Part shown: in pieces, positions 15,828-23,970 of the stretch
How positions within the stretch are numbered: the stretch's first letter is position 1
Layout: every line of letters starts with the position of its first letter
Origin: Acidimicrobiales bacterium
GTDB lineage: Bacteria; Actinomycetota; Acidimicrobiia; Acidimicrobiales; QHCF01
Reading direction: 5' to 3'
Assembly: GCA_003244275.1 (NCBI GenBank)
Contig: QHCF01000101.1
Location: forward strand, 1 to 35,801
Length of the DNA: 35,801 bases
Translations under genes and position numbers: made by a program
The notes under the pieces: generated by a model
What the model was told of the DNA's origin: nothing
The model's database searches: none
What the model saw: only the letters and a program-made list of their open reading frames with translations

Positions 15828-15859
15828 ACACTGCTCCGCAGGGGCAAAGGCGCTTCGCA
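15828..15859 (-). repeat. 32-base spacer repeat, copy B (sepF-yggT gap)
   Basis: This copy is almost the whole 34-base gap between the sepF stop (15861) and the yggT start (15826). Read on the coding strand it carries the CGGAG used as the yggT ribosome site. Confidence 0.9.
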
Positions 15860-15860
15860 C

Positions 15861-16418
15861 TCAAGGTCGGTAAAGGCCCCGTTCCTGGAGGCGTTGACGC
15901 TCCTCAGGCGACACCTCGACGTTGGTTGGCGTGAGGAGGAACACGTCCTCGGCCACCTTGTCCATGGCGCCGCCCAGGGCATAGGCAACTCCGCTGCAGA
16001 AGTCGATCATTCGCCGGGCCAGGTCCCTGTCCGCCACCTGGAGGTTGACGATCACCGGCTGCTCGATCTTGAGGCGATCCCCGATCTCCTGGGCATCGCC
16101 AAACCGCTCGGGTGCGACCACATGAACCCGGGCGCCGCGAGTCGGCACGATCTGGCGCACCACCGCTCCCCGTGTCGTCATCACCCCGGTAGCCGGTTGA
16201 TCTTCGCGAGGAAGGGCCCGGATGGGAGTCATGGTCTGCTCCTCCACCGGAGCCGGGAATCCCTGCACCGATCCGCCCGGGGCCGGCCCGAACGAACGCG
16301 CCGCGCCGCGCCCTGCCACCGGCGGCGCGGGCTCTTCGTAGTGCTGGTAGTCGTCATATTCTTCGTCGTTCATGTCGAGGCCAAGGTAGACCATCGCTCG
16401 ACGAATGAAAGATGCCAT
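15861..16418 (-). CDS. sepF: SepF, FtsZ membrane anchor, 185 aa
   Basis: Tethers FtsZ filaments to the membrane; it is the main anchor where ftsA is absent, as here. The N-terminal MASFIRRAMVYLGL is the amphipathic membrane-binding helix, followed by an acidic Tyr-rich linker (DEEYDDYQHYEEP). The folded SepF domain covers about residues 80-170, with VVNL-type core VIVNLQVADRDLARRMIDF and CSGVAYALGG, then VFLLTPTNVEVS. Length is normal. The start ATG 16418 has AGGAGG 5 bases upstream. It sits 21 bases after yggS, and the gap to yggT is a repeat copy. Confidence 0.95.
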   Translation of the reverse strand: MASFIRRAMVYLGLDMNDEEYDDYQHYEEPAPPVAGRGAARSFGPAPGGSVQGFPAPVEEQTMTPIRALPREDQPATGVMTTRGAVVRQIVPTRGARVHVVAPERFGDAQEIGDRLKIEQPVIVNLQVADRDLARRMIDFCSGVAYALGGAMDKVAEDVFLLTPTNVEVSPEERQRLQERGLYRP

Positions 16419-16439
16419 CGTCCCCTCCTTGGGGCCAGC

Positions 16440-17156
16440 CTATTGTCCCAGCGTCAGGCGGGGCGGACGATCACCGAAAAGAGCCCTGCCGACACGTACC
16501 ATCGTGGCACCTTCTTGGACCGCCACCTCCAGGTCATCGGTCATACCCATGGAAAGCTCGGGTAGTCCCAGCCGCCGAGCGATGCCGGCCACGGCGCGGT
16601 ATCCGGGCCGTGCCCCCTCTGGCTCGCCCCGCCGGCCCACGATCATCAGGCCCCGCACCTCCAAGCCGAGCTGGCGGAGGTGGCCCACCAACCCCGGTGC
16701 CGCCTGCTCAGAACAGCCGTTGCGTCCGGCACTCGATCCCTCTGGGTCGATCTGCACCAAGACGGCGGCTCCGGGAGCCCACCGAGCGATAGCAGTACCC
16801 TCCTCAGGGCGAGCCACCGACTGCCAGAGGTGGACATGGGGGGCCAGGGAGCGCACCTTGTTGCGTTGGATGGCGCCGAGAAAGTGCCAGCGAACGCCGG
16901 GAGTGTCCTGCGCCTTGACGTCCGGAGCGTCGGCGGTGCAGGCCTTGCCGGCCAGCTCGGTCGCGTAGTTCTCGCCCAGGTCCATCAATCCAGCCGCCAC
17001 CGCCTCGCACACCACCGCCTGACCGAAGCCCTTGGTCACCGCCACCACCTTGACCGCCTCGGGGGACGATCCGGCAGTGGCAATGCGCCTTCCCACCTCG
17101 GCCAGGCGCTCTCCCAGGCCAGCCGGTGCACCGTTTGCCGGCTCGCGTCGCGTCAC
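16440..17156 (-). CDS. YggS/PLPBP pyridoxal-phosphate homeostasis protein, 238 aa
   Basis: A single-domain PLP-binding TIM barrel with no known catalytic activity, involved in vitamin B6 and amino-acid homeostasis. The PLP lysine is K42 in VVAVTKGFG; LGENYATEL, WHFLGAIQRNK and SMGMTDDLEVAVQEGATMVRVG are the family landmarks. The usual start of the last motif is SMGMSxDxxxAI, so this is a slightly divergent member. GTG 17156 overlaps the pgeF stop by 4 bases (GTGA). It is regularly found between ftsZ/pgeF and sepF, as here. Confidence 0.93.
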   Translation of the reverse strand: MTRREPANGAPAGLGERLAEVGRRIATAGSSPEAVKVVAVTKGFGQAVVCEAVAAGLMDLGENYATELAGKACTADAPDVKAQDTPGVRWHFLGAIQRNKVRSLAPHVHLWQSVARPEEGTAIARWAPGAAVLVQIDPEGSSAGRNGCSEQAAPGLVGHLRQLGLEVRGLMIVGRRGEPEGARPGYRAVAGIARRLGLPELSMGMTDDLEVAVQEGATMVRVGRALFGDRPPRLTLGQ

Positions 17157-17851
17157 GCCGTCACCGGTCGCCAGACCACCAGGGCCTGACGCCCTTGGTC
17201 AGCCCGGGCTCGGTGGGAGAAGTAATCCGACGAGCATGCCGTGCACGGGGAATCGGCATGGATCAGCTCGGCGCCGGCCGCCACGGTGGCAAGTCGCACC
17301 ATCTCCCCCAAGTCGAGGGCGGCCTCGCCGGACTCGGTCCTGGCCCTCACCGACGACCCGAAGCGCGTGACCACCTGATCCAGCTCCCGGGACGAGAACT
17401 GGTAGCACTCAGGGCCGATGCACGGTCCGAGGGCGGCTCGGATGTCGGTGGCGCCCAGTCCCCGCATGGTCTTGGCCGCGGCCTGCACCACTCCTTCCAT
17501 CAGCCCCCGCCAACCGGCATGGACCGCACCCATCACACCCTCGGGGCTGGCCAGGGCGACGGTGGGACAATCGGCGCTGAACACGGCCAGGCATCCCAGG
17601 CTGTCGCCGCTCACCAGGGCATCGCCCGCCAGGCCCGTGCACTCCCCGGCGTGGCTCACCACCCGCACCTGGTCGCCGTGAACTTGGCGCAGCCAGCTCC
17701 ACGGCCGATCCAGCACGGCCCGACGTCGTTGCGGACTGGGGCCGCCGGTGACGTCAGGGGCCAGATCACCGTCGAGGGTGGTGGTCCAACGAGCCAGGAC
17801 GGGCGTTGAGCCCAGGCGGAGCGGGTCACCCCTTGAGGAAGGATGGGACAT
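17153..17851 (-). CDS. pgeF: PgeF/YfiH-type laccase-domain protein, 232 aa
   Basis: A copper/zinc-binding Cys-His hydrolase family. Members act as purine nucleoside enzymes or remove wrongly formed UDP-MurNAc-L-Ser precursors (PgeF in E. coli). Metal/catalytic residues are visible in [18 protein letters not shown] and [21 protein letters not shown] follows, and [13 protein letters not shown] is near the end. The conserved fold begins around [11 protein letters not shown], so the start must lie inside the ftsZ end; ATG 17851 is the nearest fitting one and gives a 26-base overlap with ftsZ. Location after ftsZ is common in actinobacteria. The name is by family and context; the exact substrate in this group is not proven. 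Confidence 0.9.
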   Translation of the reverse strand: MSHPSSRGDPLRLGSTPVLARWTTTLDGDLAPDVTGGPSPQRRRAVLDRPWSWLRQVHGDQVRVVSHAGECTGLAGDALVSGDSLGCLAVFSADCPTVALASPEGVMGAVHAGWRGLMEGVVQAAAKTMRGLGATDIRAALGPCIGPECYQFSSRELDQVVTRFGSSVRARTESGEAALDLGEMVRLATVAAGAELIHADSPCTACSSDYFSHRARADQGRQALVVWRPVTA

Positions 17852-18953
17852 CGAACTCGTCGTCGTCCAAGTCGAGGTCAGGCTCGGCGAAAATATCCTC
17901 TCGTGGCGACACGACCTTCGGCCCGGCACGCTCCTCGGGCCTGGCCCGGTCCTCGTCCCAGCGCTCGAAGCCGGCCGCGATCACCGTGACCCGGACCTCG
18001 TCGCCCATGGCGTCGTCGATGACGCTGCCGAAGATGATGTTGGCGTCGGGATGGCCCACTCCATGGATGATCTCGGCTGCCTCGTTGACCTCGAACAGCC
18101 CGAGGTCGTTGCCGCCCGCGATGTTGAGCAGGATGCCCCTCGCCCCCTCGATGGAGGCCTCCAGCAACGGGCTGGTGATGGCCCCACGAGCGGCGTTGAC
18201 CGCCCTGCCCTCCCCCGACGCCGAGCCGATCCCCATGATGGCCGTACCGGCATTGCTCATGATCATCTTGACGTCGGCGAAGTCGGTGTTGATGAGGCCG
18301 GGAGTGGTGATGAGGTCAGTGATCCCCTGCACTCCCTGGAGGAGGATCTCATCGGCCATCTTGAAGGCGTTCATCATCGACGTCTTGTCGTTGGACACCG
18401 TGAGCAAGCGGTCATTGGGGATGATGATGAGGGTGTCGACCTTCTCCTTCAGGCGCTGGATGCCGGACTCGGCCTGGACGGCGCGTCGGCGCCCCTCGAA
18501 CGCGAACGGCCGGGTCACCACGCCGATCGTCAGCGCCCCGAGGCTCTTGGCGATCTCGGCCACCACCGGAGCCCCGCCAGTGCCCGTTCCACCTCCCTCT
18601 CCGGCCGTGATGAACACCATGTCAGCGCCCTTGAGGACCTCGTCGATCTCGTCATTGTGGTCCTCGGCCGCCTGGCGGCCGATGTCGGGATCGCTCCCGG
18701 CGCCCAGCCCTCGGGTCAGCTGGCGACCGATGTCGAGCTTGACATCGGCGTCGCTCATCAACAGGGCCTGGGCATCAGTGTTCACCGCAATGAACTCGAC
18801 GCCCTTTAGGCCTGCGTCGATCATCCGATTGACGGCGTTTACTCCTCCGCCTCCGATGCCGACTACCTTGATTACCGCTATGTAGTTTTGCGATGCGACC
18901 GGCATGGGCCTGTGTGCCGCCTTCCGTTGTCCACCAGTGGGGGCTATCGCCAT
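17826..18953 (-). CDS. ftsZ: FtsZ cell-division GTPase, 375 aa
   Basis: The tubulin homologue that forms the Z ring. The GTP-binding signature GGGTGTG is at residues 120-126. [14 protein letters not shown] opens the nucleotide domain, NTDAQAL is the T2 region, and the T7-loop segment is [19 protein letters not shown]. The C-terminal peptide [11 protein letters not shown] corresponds to the DIPxFL partner-binding tail that SepF uses. An acidic linker of about 40 residues precedes it. ATG 18953 has GTGGAGGG 5-8 bases upstream. It has its own promoter at 19008-19036, separate from the long run of overlapping genes upstream, which allows higher expression than its neighbours. Confidence 0.98.
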   Translation of the reverse strand: MAIAPTGGQRKAAHRPMPVASQNYIAVIKVVGIGGGGVNAVNRMIDAGLKGVEFIAVNTDAQALLMSDADVKLDIGRQLTRGLGAGSDPDIGRQAAEDHNDEIDEVLKGADMVFITAGEGGGTGTGGAPVVAEIAKSLGALTIGVVTRPFAFEGRRRAVQAESGIQRLKEKVDTLIIIPNDRLLTVSNDKTSMMNAFKMADEILLQGVQGITDLITTPGLINTDFADVKMIMSNAGTAIMGIGSASGEGRAVNAARGAITSPLLEASIEGARGILLNIAGGNDLGLFEVNEAAEIIHGVGHPDANIIFGSVIDDAMGDEVRVTVIAAGFERWDEDRARPEERAGPKVVSPREDIFAEPDLDLDDDEFDVPSFLKG

Positions 18954-19007
18954 CCCTCACCCTCCACTAAAGGTTGTGAGTTATGTCAACCTCTCGGTTC
19001 GCTTCAA

Positions 19008-19036
19008 ACTATAGAAGGGGATTCACCATCGGTCAA
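19008..19036 (-). promoter_or_regulatory. ftsZ promoter
   Basis: TTGACC (19031-19036) and TATAGT (19008-19013) read on the complement with a 17-base spacer, close to the housekeeping sigma consensus. Predicted transcription would begin about 50 bases before the ftsZ ATG. It is one of the two best promoter matches in the window. Confidence 0.75.
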
Positions 19037-19125
19037 GGGCAGATTTCCCGGTCCAGATTGCGGTGGCTGAGTCTCCGACCTCCGCCGATCCGCCGTCCCA
19101 GTCGATCCGCAGCCGCGGGCCCCCT

Positions 19126-19269
19126 TCAATTGTCGGCAACACGGTGGTGAACCTCACTCGCAGACTTGTCGATCCCGAGCCGTCGGCGCTCCTCGACAAT
19201 GGACTCTGAGGCTTCGATCAGGACAGCACGCACCCGAGTCAGTTTCTCACAGAGATCCGCATCCGTCAC
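19126..19269 (-). CDS. Possible 47-residue protein between ftsQ and ftsZ
   Basis: A GTG-initiated frame of 48 codons ending in TGA, beginning MTDADLCEKLTRVRAVLIEA and continuing as a charged, helix-prone sequence (SIVEERRRLGID) to VADN. I recognise no family. GC at third positions is about 60% by hand count, lower than in the flanking genes, and no good ribosome site precedes the GTG; an in-frame TTG 27 bases upstream is an alternative. It could be a small division-linked peptide or chance. It lies before the ftsZ promoter, so it would depend on read-through from ftsQ or on another promoter. Confidence 0.3.
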   Translation of the reverse strand: MTDADLCEKLTRVRAVLIEASESIVEERRRLGIDKSASEVHHRVADN

Positions 19270-19318
19270 AGGCCGTCGCGAGCTTGACCTTGTCAATGGT
19301 AAGCGGTGTTGTCAACCG

Positions 19319-20308
19319 TCAGCCTCGGGTCAGGGCCGGGGATTGGGGAACCCGTAGGTCAACGCTTCGAACACCGGCCAGGTCGGCCTGGTTGACGAGA
19401 AGGGCCAACGCCTGAAGCTTGGCGTCGAGTTGATCGGTACCGCCCAGCACGACCGTGGCGCCGGTGGAGGTCACCGGCGCCGGTCGAGGACCAGGATGGC
19501 CGGTCACCGCAGGAGGACTTCCCGATGGGGCTATCGGCTCGGGGGCCCCTGGGACCGGACGTAGGACCATCTCCAGGTCTCCTACCCCGACCGCATTCAC
19601 CGTCGCCACTCGTTGGGCCAGGGACGGAGCCAAATCCACCACCGCGTCCAACGCCGGCCCGGCTCCCTGCTCCAGCCGGGTTCCCGGCGCTCCCGGGTCG
19701 CCCACGCCGCTCAGGACGACCAGCCCTGGCGGTGGCTGGGGAACGTCGGCCAGCACTCGGGCCGACCGATCCACCAACGTCCAGTTGCTCCCTCCACCTG
19801 ACGCGGTACCCGCGCCGGCGCCCCGCCGGGAAACCACGGCTACCGGCTGGCGCTCCACCACAGAGATCTGCACCCTCGATGGCCAGTGCCGCTCGATACG
19901 GGCATCAGCCACCCATGGCAGGCGTTCGATTCGTCGGGCCGCCCGGGAACCCTCGACGTCGATCATCAGCCTGCTCAGTTGGGCAGCCGAGCGCACACTG
20001 GCCCGGCTGGTATGGCTGACGCCGGTCACCTGGACGGTGCCCACGGCCAGGACAGACGAGTGGAGCAGGGCCACGCCACCGATGCCCAGGGTGACCACGC
20101 CGGCCACGATGGCGACGGCACGGAGGCGGCGCCTGCTCTCATGGCGGCGCGCCGCCATCCGTCGTTCACCAAAGCGGGGGTCGATCAGCGGCCGCCCCAC
20201 TCCCGACCGCCCCCCGGACAGGGACCTCCCTGCTCCCAGCGGCTCCCTGGGCCGGTGTCCCCTGGGCCGCGGCTCGGCCTGCATCGCGGCGCGCCGGACG
20301 ATCCTCAA
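19319..20308 (-). CDS. ftsQ: FtsQ/DivIB divisome protein, 329 aa
   Basis: Links early and late division proteins and binds FtsL/FtsB outside the membrane. It has a basic Arg/Gly/Pro-rich cytoplasmic N-terminus (1-62), one membrane helix (about 63-83), and a POTRA domain starting VLAVGTVQVTGVSH (86-99). The beta domain follows, with RIERLPWVADARIERHWPSRVQISVVERQPVA-type core motifs near 127-157. A Pro/Gly/Ala-rich insert of about 30 residues (251-281) splits the beta domain between DLEMVLR and GATVVLGG, which should be adjacent strands. The start is TTG 20308, overlapping the murB stop as TTGA, with GGGGAG 5-6 bases upstream. Confidence 0.92.
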   Translation of the reverse strand: MRIVRRAAMQAEPRPRGHRPREPLGAGRSLSGGRSGVGRPLIDPRFGERRMAARRHESRRRLRAVAIVAGVVTLGIGGVALLHSSVLAVGTVQVTGVSHTSRASVRSAAQLSRLMIDVEGSRAARRIERLPWVADARIERHWPSRVQISVVERQPVAVVSRRGAGAGTASGGGSNWTLVDRSARVLADVPQPPPGLVVLSGVGDPGAPGTRLEQGAGPALDAVVDLAPSLAQRVATVNAVGVGDLEMVLRPVPGAPEPIAPSGSPPAVTGHPGPRPAPVTSTGATVVLGGTDQLDAKLQALALLVNQADLAGVRSVDLRVPQSPALTRG

Positions 20309-21360
20309 GAGGCTCTCCCCGGCCGAGAACCCGCGCTCGACGCTGCCTCGGTACCTGGCTCGGAGAACCCGAGCATGCGAACCTCGGGCACCAGCTCGAT
20401 GCCCAGCCGCTGGCTCACCAGATGGCGAACCTCCTCGATCAGGGCCCTCACGTCGTCGGCCCTGCCGTGGGGGTCGGCCTGGATGAAGTTGGCGTGCTTG
20501 GTCGAGATCGACGCCGATCCGATCCGGTGGCCCTTGAGGCCGGCGGCCTGTATCACCCGGCCCGAGGAGTCGCCGGGCGGGTTGGTGAACACCGAGCCGG
20601 CATTCTGGCCACCGGGCTGGTGCTCCCGGCGCCAGCGGACGATGTCGGCGATGGCCCCCTCCGAGCGCTTCCGGTTGCCGGCGTCCAGGTCCATCTCGAC
20701 CCAGGTCACCACCTGGCTCGGGATCAGGTTGGAGTGGCGATAGGAGTAGCCAAGGGCACCGGTTTCCATCACCGTCTCACCAGGTTCATCCGGATCAGCC
20801 AGGCTGACCACCCCTGCACGGCTCAGGCACCGCGACATGTCCGACCCGTGGCCGCCGGCATTCATATGCACCGCCCCGCCCACCAACCCCGGAACGCCCA
20901 CTGCCCACTCGAAGCCAGCAAGGCCGGCTGCTGCAGTGCGACGGGCCAGCACCGGCAGGCTGACCGCGCCGCCCGCCCTGACCCGGTGCTCCTGGATCTC
21001 GATGCCAGCGAAGGCCGCCCCCAGAGTCACCACCAGGCCAGGGAAGCCGCCGTCGGCCACCAACAGGTTGGAGCCCCGGCCCAGCACCACCGCCGGTAGC
21101 GAGGTGGCCAGCACGGCCCGGCCCACCGCGGCCAGTTGGACGTGGTCGGCCACCTCCACGAACAGGGCGGCCGGGCCGCCCACCCGGTAGGTGGTGAGGG
21201 GGCCGATGGGCCAGTCCCGCCGGACCAGAGACCCCAGCATGGCCACCGCCTCCTCGACCTGCTGGGCCGGGACCTGCTGGGCCGGGACCTGCTGGGCCGG
21301 GATCTGCTGGCTGCCCCGGGGCAGGCCGTCCGACGGGGGCAGCCCCTGGCGCTCAGTCAC
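20305..21360 (-). CDS. murB: UDP-N-acetylenolpyruvoylglucosamine reductase MurB, 351 aa
   Basis: The FAD enzyme that reduces UDP-GlcNAc-enolpyruvate to UDP-MurNAc with NADPH. The FAD-binding motif is LGRGSNLLVADGGFPGLV; YRVGGPAALFVE opens the fold; GVPGLVGGAVHMNAGGHG is the pyrophosphate loop. The catalytic Ser is in NAGSVFTNP and the catalytic Glu in LVPEVRMLG near the end. Start is GTG 21360, overlapping murC by 8 bases. Residues 18-35 are a PAQQV tandem repeat ahead of the real fold, and the C-terminus has an extra Ser/Gly/Arg tail. The ftsQ start overlaps its stop. Confidence 0.95.
   Translation of the reverse strand: MTERQGLPPSDGLPRGSQQIPAQQVPAQQVPAQQVEEAVAMLGSLVRRDWPIGPLTTYRVGGPAALFVEVADHVQLAAVGRAVLATSLPAVVLGRGSNLLVADGGFPGLVVTLGAAFAGIEIQEHRVRAGGAVSLPVLARRTAAAGLAGFEWAVGVPGLVGGAVHMNAGGHGSDMSRCLSRAGVVSLADPDEPGETVMETGALGYSYRHSNLIPSQVVTWVEMDLDAGNRKRSEGAIADIVRWRREHQPGGQNAGSVFTNPPGDSSGRVIQAAGLKGHRIGSASISTKHANFIQADPHGRADDVRALIEEVRHLVSQRLGIELVPEVRMLGFSEPGTEAASSAGSRPGRAS
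21256..21310 (-). repeat. 15-base tandem repeat in murB, about 3.7 copies
   Basis: The plus-strand unit GACCTGCTGGGCCGG is present three times exactly, followed by a partial copy with one change. It encodes PAQQV repeats in the N-terminal tail of MurB, before the conserved domain. Confidence 0.92.
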
Positions 21361-22756
21361 GGCCGCGCCACGCCGTCGCCAGCTCGTCGGCCAGCGTGGT
21401 GAGGTCCCCGGCCCCCAGGGTGAGGCACACGTCACCGGCCGTCAGGGTGGCGCTCAGGAATTCCACCACCTCCGGCCTGGTGCCCAGGTAGACCACGTTG
21501 GCGGCCGGATGGGCCTCGGTCACCGCCCGGGCCACCAGCTCTCCGGTGATCCCCGGTCGTGGCTCTTCGCCGGCCGAGTAGATGTCACACACCACCACCA
21601 GGTCGGCGGCCACGAAAGCATCGGCAAAATCGGCCCACAGGGTGGCAGTGCGCGAATATCGGTGGGGCTGGAAGACACACACCACCCGTTCCCAGCCACC
21701 GTCGGCCGCGGTGGACAGGGCGGCTGTCACCTCACCGGGGAGGTGGGCGTAGTCGTCGACGAAGCTCACGCCACGCTCCGAGCCGCGAAACTGGAAGCGC
21801 CGGGCCACGCCGGCGAAGCGGGCCAGGGCCCGCTGGGCGTGCTCGAAACGGGCCCCCAGCGACAAGGCGATCGCCGTCGCCCCAGCTGCGTTGCGGGCGT
21901 TGTGCAGGCCAGGCACACTCACCTGCAGACGCCCCAGGCTCTGGCCCTCGAGCTCGAGATCGAAGCTGGTCCGGGCACGCGAGCGCTCGATGGCGACCAT
22001 GCGGTAGCGGGCGTGGGCCGAGGTGCCGTAGGTGGACGCGCCCTCGGCTGCGGAGAGACCGGCAGCCGTGGGTTCGTCGGCGCACACCGCCCGGGGACCG
22101 GTAACCGAGCCGAGGAAGCGGTCGAAGTTGGCCACCAAGGCCTCGAAGGAGCCGTGGTACTCCAGATGGTCCGGCTCCACGCTGGTGAGCACGGCGGCCT
22201 CGGGGTTGAGTCGCAGGAACGTCCCGTCGCTCTCATCGGCCTCCACCACCAACCACTCCCCCGAGTCCCACACCGCGCCGGTACCGATCTCGTTGAGCTC
22301 GCCGCCGATGATGAAGGAGGGCTGGATACCCGCCTCCACCAGGACCAGGGACAGCATCGACGCGGTAGTGGTCTTGCCGTGGGTGCCGGCCACCGCCACG
22401 GTGCGACGGGTGGCGCAGATGGCGGCCAGGATGTCGGCCCGGCTCAGCACCGGGATGCCCCGCTCGGTGGCCGCCACCACCTCGGGATTGGATCGCCCCA
22501 CCGCGCTGGAGACGGCCACCGCGTCCACCTGGCCCACGTTGTCGCCTCGGTGGCCCACCACCACCGACGCTCCTGCGGCTCGGAGACGCTCCAGGCTGGG
22601 CGACCCACGCACGTCGCTCCCGCTCACGGTATGGCCCATGGCCGCCAGCACCGAGGCGATGGCGCTCATCCCCGCGCCCCCCGCTCCCACCACGTGGATC
22701 CTCTGGGGGCTGCTCAGGTCGAGGGGCGGGGCTCCGCTCCCGGTCCGATCGGTCAT
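21353..22756 (-). CDS. murC: UDP-N-acetylmuramate-L-alanine ligase MurC, 467 aa
   Basis: Adds L-Ala to UDP-MurNAc with ATP in the cytoplasm. RIHVVGAGGAGMSAIASVL (about 19-37) is the N-terminal dinucleotide-like fold, GTHGKTT at 124-130 is the ATP loop in the MurC form (His in place of Asn), VVEADESDGTF and LTSVEPDHLEYHG follow, and DDYAHLPGEV is the C-terminal domain motif, whose more usual form is DDYAHHPxE; here Leu replaces the second His. The start ATG 22756 overlaps the murG stop as ATGA, and GGAGG lies 5 bases upstream. The gene overlaps murB at its end by 8 bases. Confidence 0.96.
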   Translation of the reverse strand: MTDRTGSGAPPLDLSSPQRIHVVGAGGAGMSAIASVLAAMGHTVSGSDVRGSPSLERLRAAGASVVVGHRGDNVGQVDAVAVSSAVGRSNPEVVAATERGIPVLSRADILAAICATRRTVAVAGTHGKTTTASMLSLVLVEAGIQPSFIIGGELNEIGTGAVWDSGEWLVVEADESDGTFLRLNPEAAVLTSVEPDHLEYHGSFEALVANFDRFLGSVTGPRAVCADEPTAAGLSAAEGASTYGTSAHARYRMVAIERSRARTSFDLELEGQSLGRLQVSVPGLHNARNAAGATAIALSLGARFEHAQRALARFAGVARRFQFRGSERGVSFVDDYAHLPGEVTAALSTAADGGWERVVCVFQPHRYSRTATLWADFADAFVAADLVVVCDIYSAGEEPRPGITGELVARAVTEAHPAANVVYLGTRPEVVEFLSATLTAGDVCLTLGAGDLTTLADELATAWRGRD

Positions 22757-23970
22757 CGCTGCCTCCGGGCGTTGCTCTCGACCAGCTGAGCCACCCGTGC
22801 GGCGGCATCGGGTCGGCCCATCCGGCCCGCCGCCCGACCCATCGTGGCCAGACGCTCGGGGTCGGCCAGGAGGTCGCCCACCACCTCGGCCAGTCGGGTC
22901 GGCGTGCACTGCTCGTCGACCAGCCGCACCGCCCCCCCGGCACTCACCATGGCCTTGGCGTTGGCTGTCTGATGATCGCCGGGGGCACCCGGGAGAGGTA
23001 CCAGGACACTGGGCACTCCAGCCACCGCCAGCTCGGCCACCGAGGTGGCCCCCGCTCGGCACACCACCAGGTCGGCGGCGGCCAGGACACAGTCCATGTG
23101 CTCCTCGTACTCCACCCCCTGGTAAACCAGCCCCCCGCCCGGTGCCCTGGGCAGATCTCGGGCCACTTCGGGCCAGTCCCGCCGGCCGACCACGTGATAG
23201 ATGGCCAGGTCGCCGCGACCGGCCCAGTCCCGAGCCAGCCCCAGGGCGGCCTGGTTGATCCGAAGGGCACCCAACGAGCCGCCAAAGACGGCCACCACCA
23301 TCCTCTCCTCCAGCAGGCCCAGTCGGGCCCGAGCGGCGGCTCGCCCCTCCGATGAACGGTCCACCGCCGCCATCTCTGGCCTCACCGGGTTACCGGTCAC
23401 CACGGCGCGAGGTAGAGCCGTGCCCTCGAAGGCCACCGCGCTGGCCCGAGCCAGTCGGCCGACCAGGCGGTTGGCCGCCCCCGGCACGGCGTTGGACTCG
23501 GCCACCACCAAGGGCACACGTAGGGCCACTGCCGCCAGGGCGCACGGCAGGCCGGCATAGCCGCCCACCGACAGGACCACGGCCGGGTGGCGCCGGGCCA
23601 CCAGGCGCAGGGCCATGGCCAGGGCCTGGGCCAGGCCAGCCAGGGCACCCAGGTTGTCCCGATCGAGGTGGCGGACCAGCCCCCGGCCCGGTAGGAGGGT
23701 CACCTCGAAGCCGGCCGCCGGGACCAGGCGGCCCTCGATGCCTCGGCGGGAACCGACGAAGTGGATGTTGGACTGCGGATGACCGGCCTCCACCAGGGCG
23801 TGGCCCACGGCCAGGGCGGGCAGGACGTGGCCCGCGGTACCGCCCCCGGCCACGATGGCAAATGTGGCCGAGTCCCCTCGGTCACTGGCCCCCGTACTCC
23901 TGGGGTCACTGGCCCCCGTACCCCTGGGGCGGCCCCAGCCCGAGCGAAGGCGGCGACAGGCGAGCCTCAT
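22753..23970 (-). CDS. murG: UDP-GlcNAc transferase MurG, 405 aa
   Basis: Adds GlcNAc to lipid I to make lipid II at the inner membrane face. The acceptor loop GGGTAGHVLPALAV begins at residue 42; LSVGGYAG, ESNAVPGAANR, VTGNPVR, VFGGSLGALRIN, YHVVGRRDW, CRAGATSVAELAVAG and PGAPGDHQTANA are all in family order. The first 36 residues are an extra basic segment with two TGASD-type repeats before the fold. The start ATG 23970 overlaps the ftsW stop as ATGA; no strong ribosome site is present. It ends by overlapping murC. Confidence 0.95.
   Translation of the reverse strand: MRLACRRLRSGWGRPRGTGASDPRSTGASDRGDSATFAIVAGGGTAGHVLPALAVGHALVEAGHPQSNIHFVGSRRGIEGRLVPAAGFEVTLLPGRGLVRHLDRDNLGALAGLAQALAMALRLVARRHPAVVLSVGGYAGLPCALAAVALRVPLVVAESNAVPGAANRLVGRLARASAVAFEGTALPRAVVTGNPVRPEMAAVDRSSEGRAAARARLGLLEERMVVAVFGGSLGALRINQAALGLARDWAGRGDLAIYHVVGRRDWPEVARDLPRAPGGGLVYQGVEYEEHMDCVLAAADLVVCRAGATSVAELAVAGVPSVLVPLPGAPGDHQTANAKAMVSAGGAVRLVDEQCTPTRLAEVVGDLLADPERLATMGRAAGRMGRPDAAARVAQLVESNARRQR
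23881..23928 (-). repeat. 24-base tandem repeat in murG, 2 copies
   Basis: Two adjacent 24-base copies differ by a single base. They encode the duplicated TGASDPRS/TGASDRG segment in the N-terminal extension of MurG. Confidence 0.88.

Larger units (their letters stand above)
18954..19318 (-). other. 365-base ftsQ-ftsZ spacer
   Basis: This is the only long break in the dcw run. It holds the ftsZ promoter (19008-19036), a leader of roughly 50 bases, and a possible 47-codon gene (19126-19269). A second TTGACA (18984-18989 on the complement) has no matching -10 box. Two more TTGACA boxes lie just after the ftsQ stop, about 21 bases apart, also without a clear -10. No terminator hairpin with a T-run was found. 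Confidence 0.7.

Noticed and set aside
15827-15988. YggT reading frame extended into sepF
   Set aside because: The added residues come from the spacer repeat and out-of-frame sepF; the TTG at 15826 gives normal family length.
18984-18989. A second ftsZ promoter at TTGACA
   Set aside because: No -10-like hexamer lies 16-18 bases downstream; that position is taken by the ribosome site region.
22757-23062. N-terminal extension of MurC into murG
   Set aside because: The extension overlaps murG out of frame; the ATGA junction with GGAGG upstream is a far better start.
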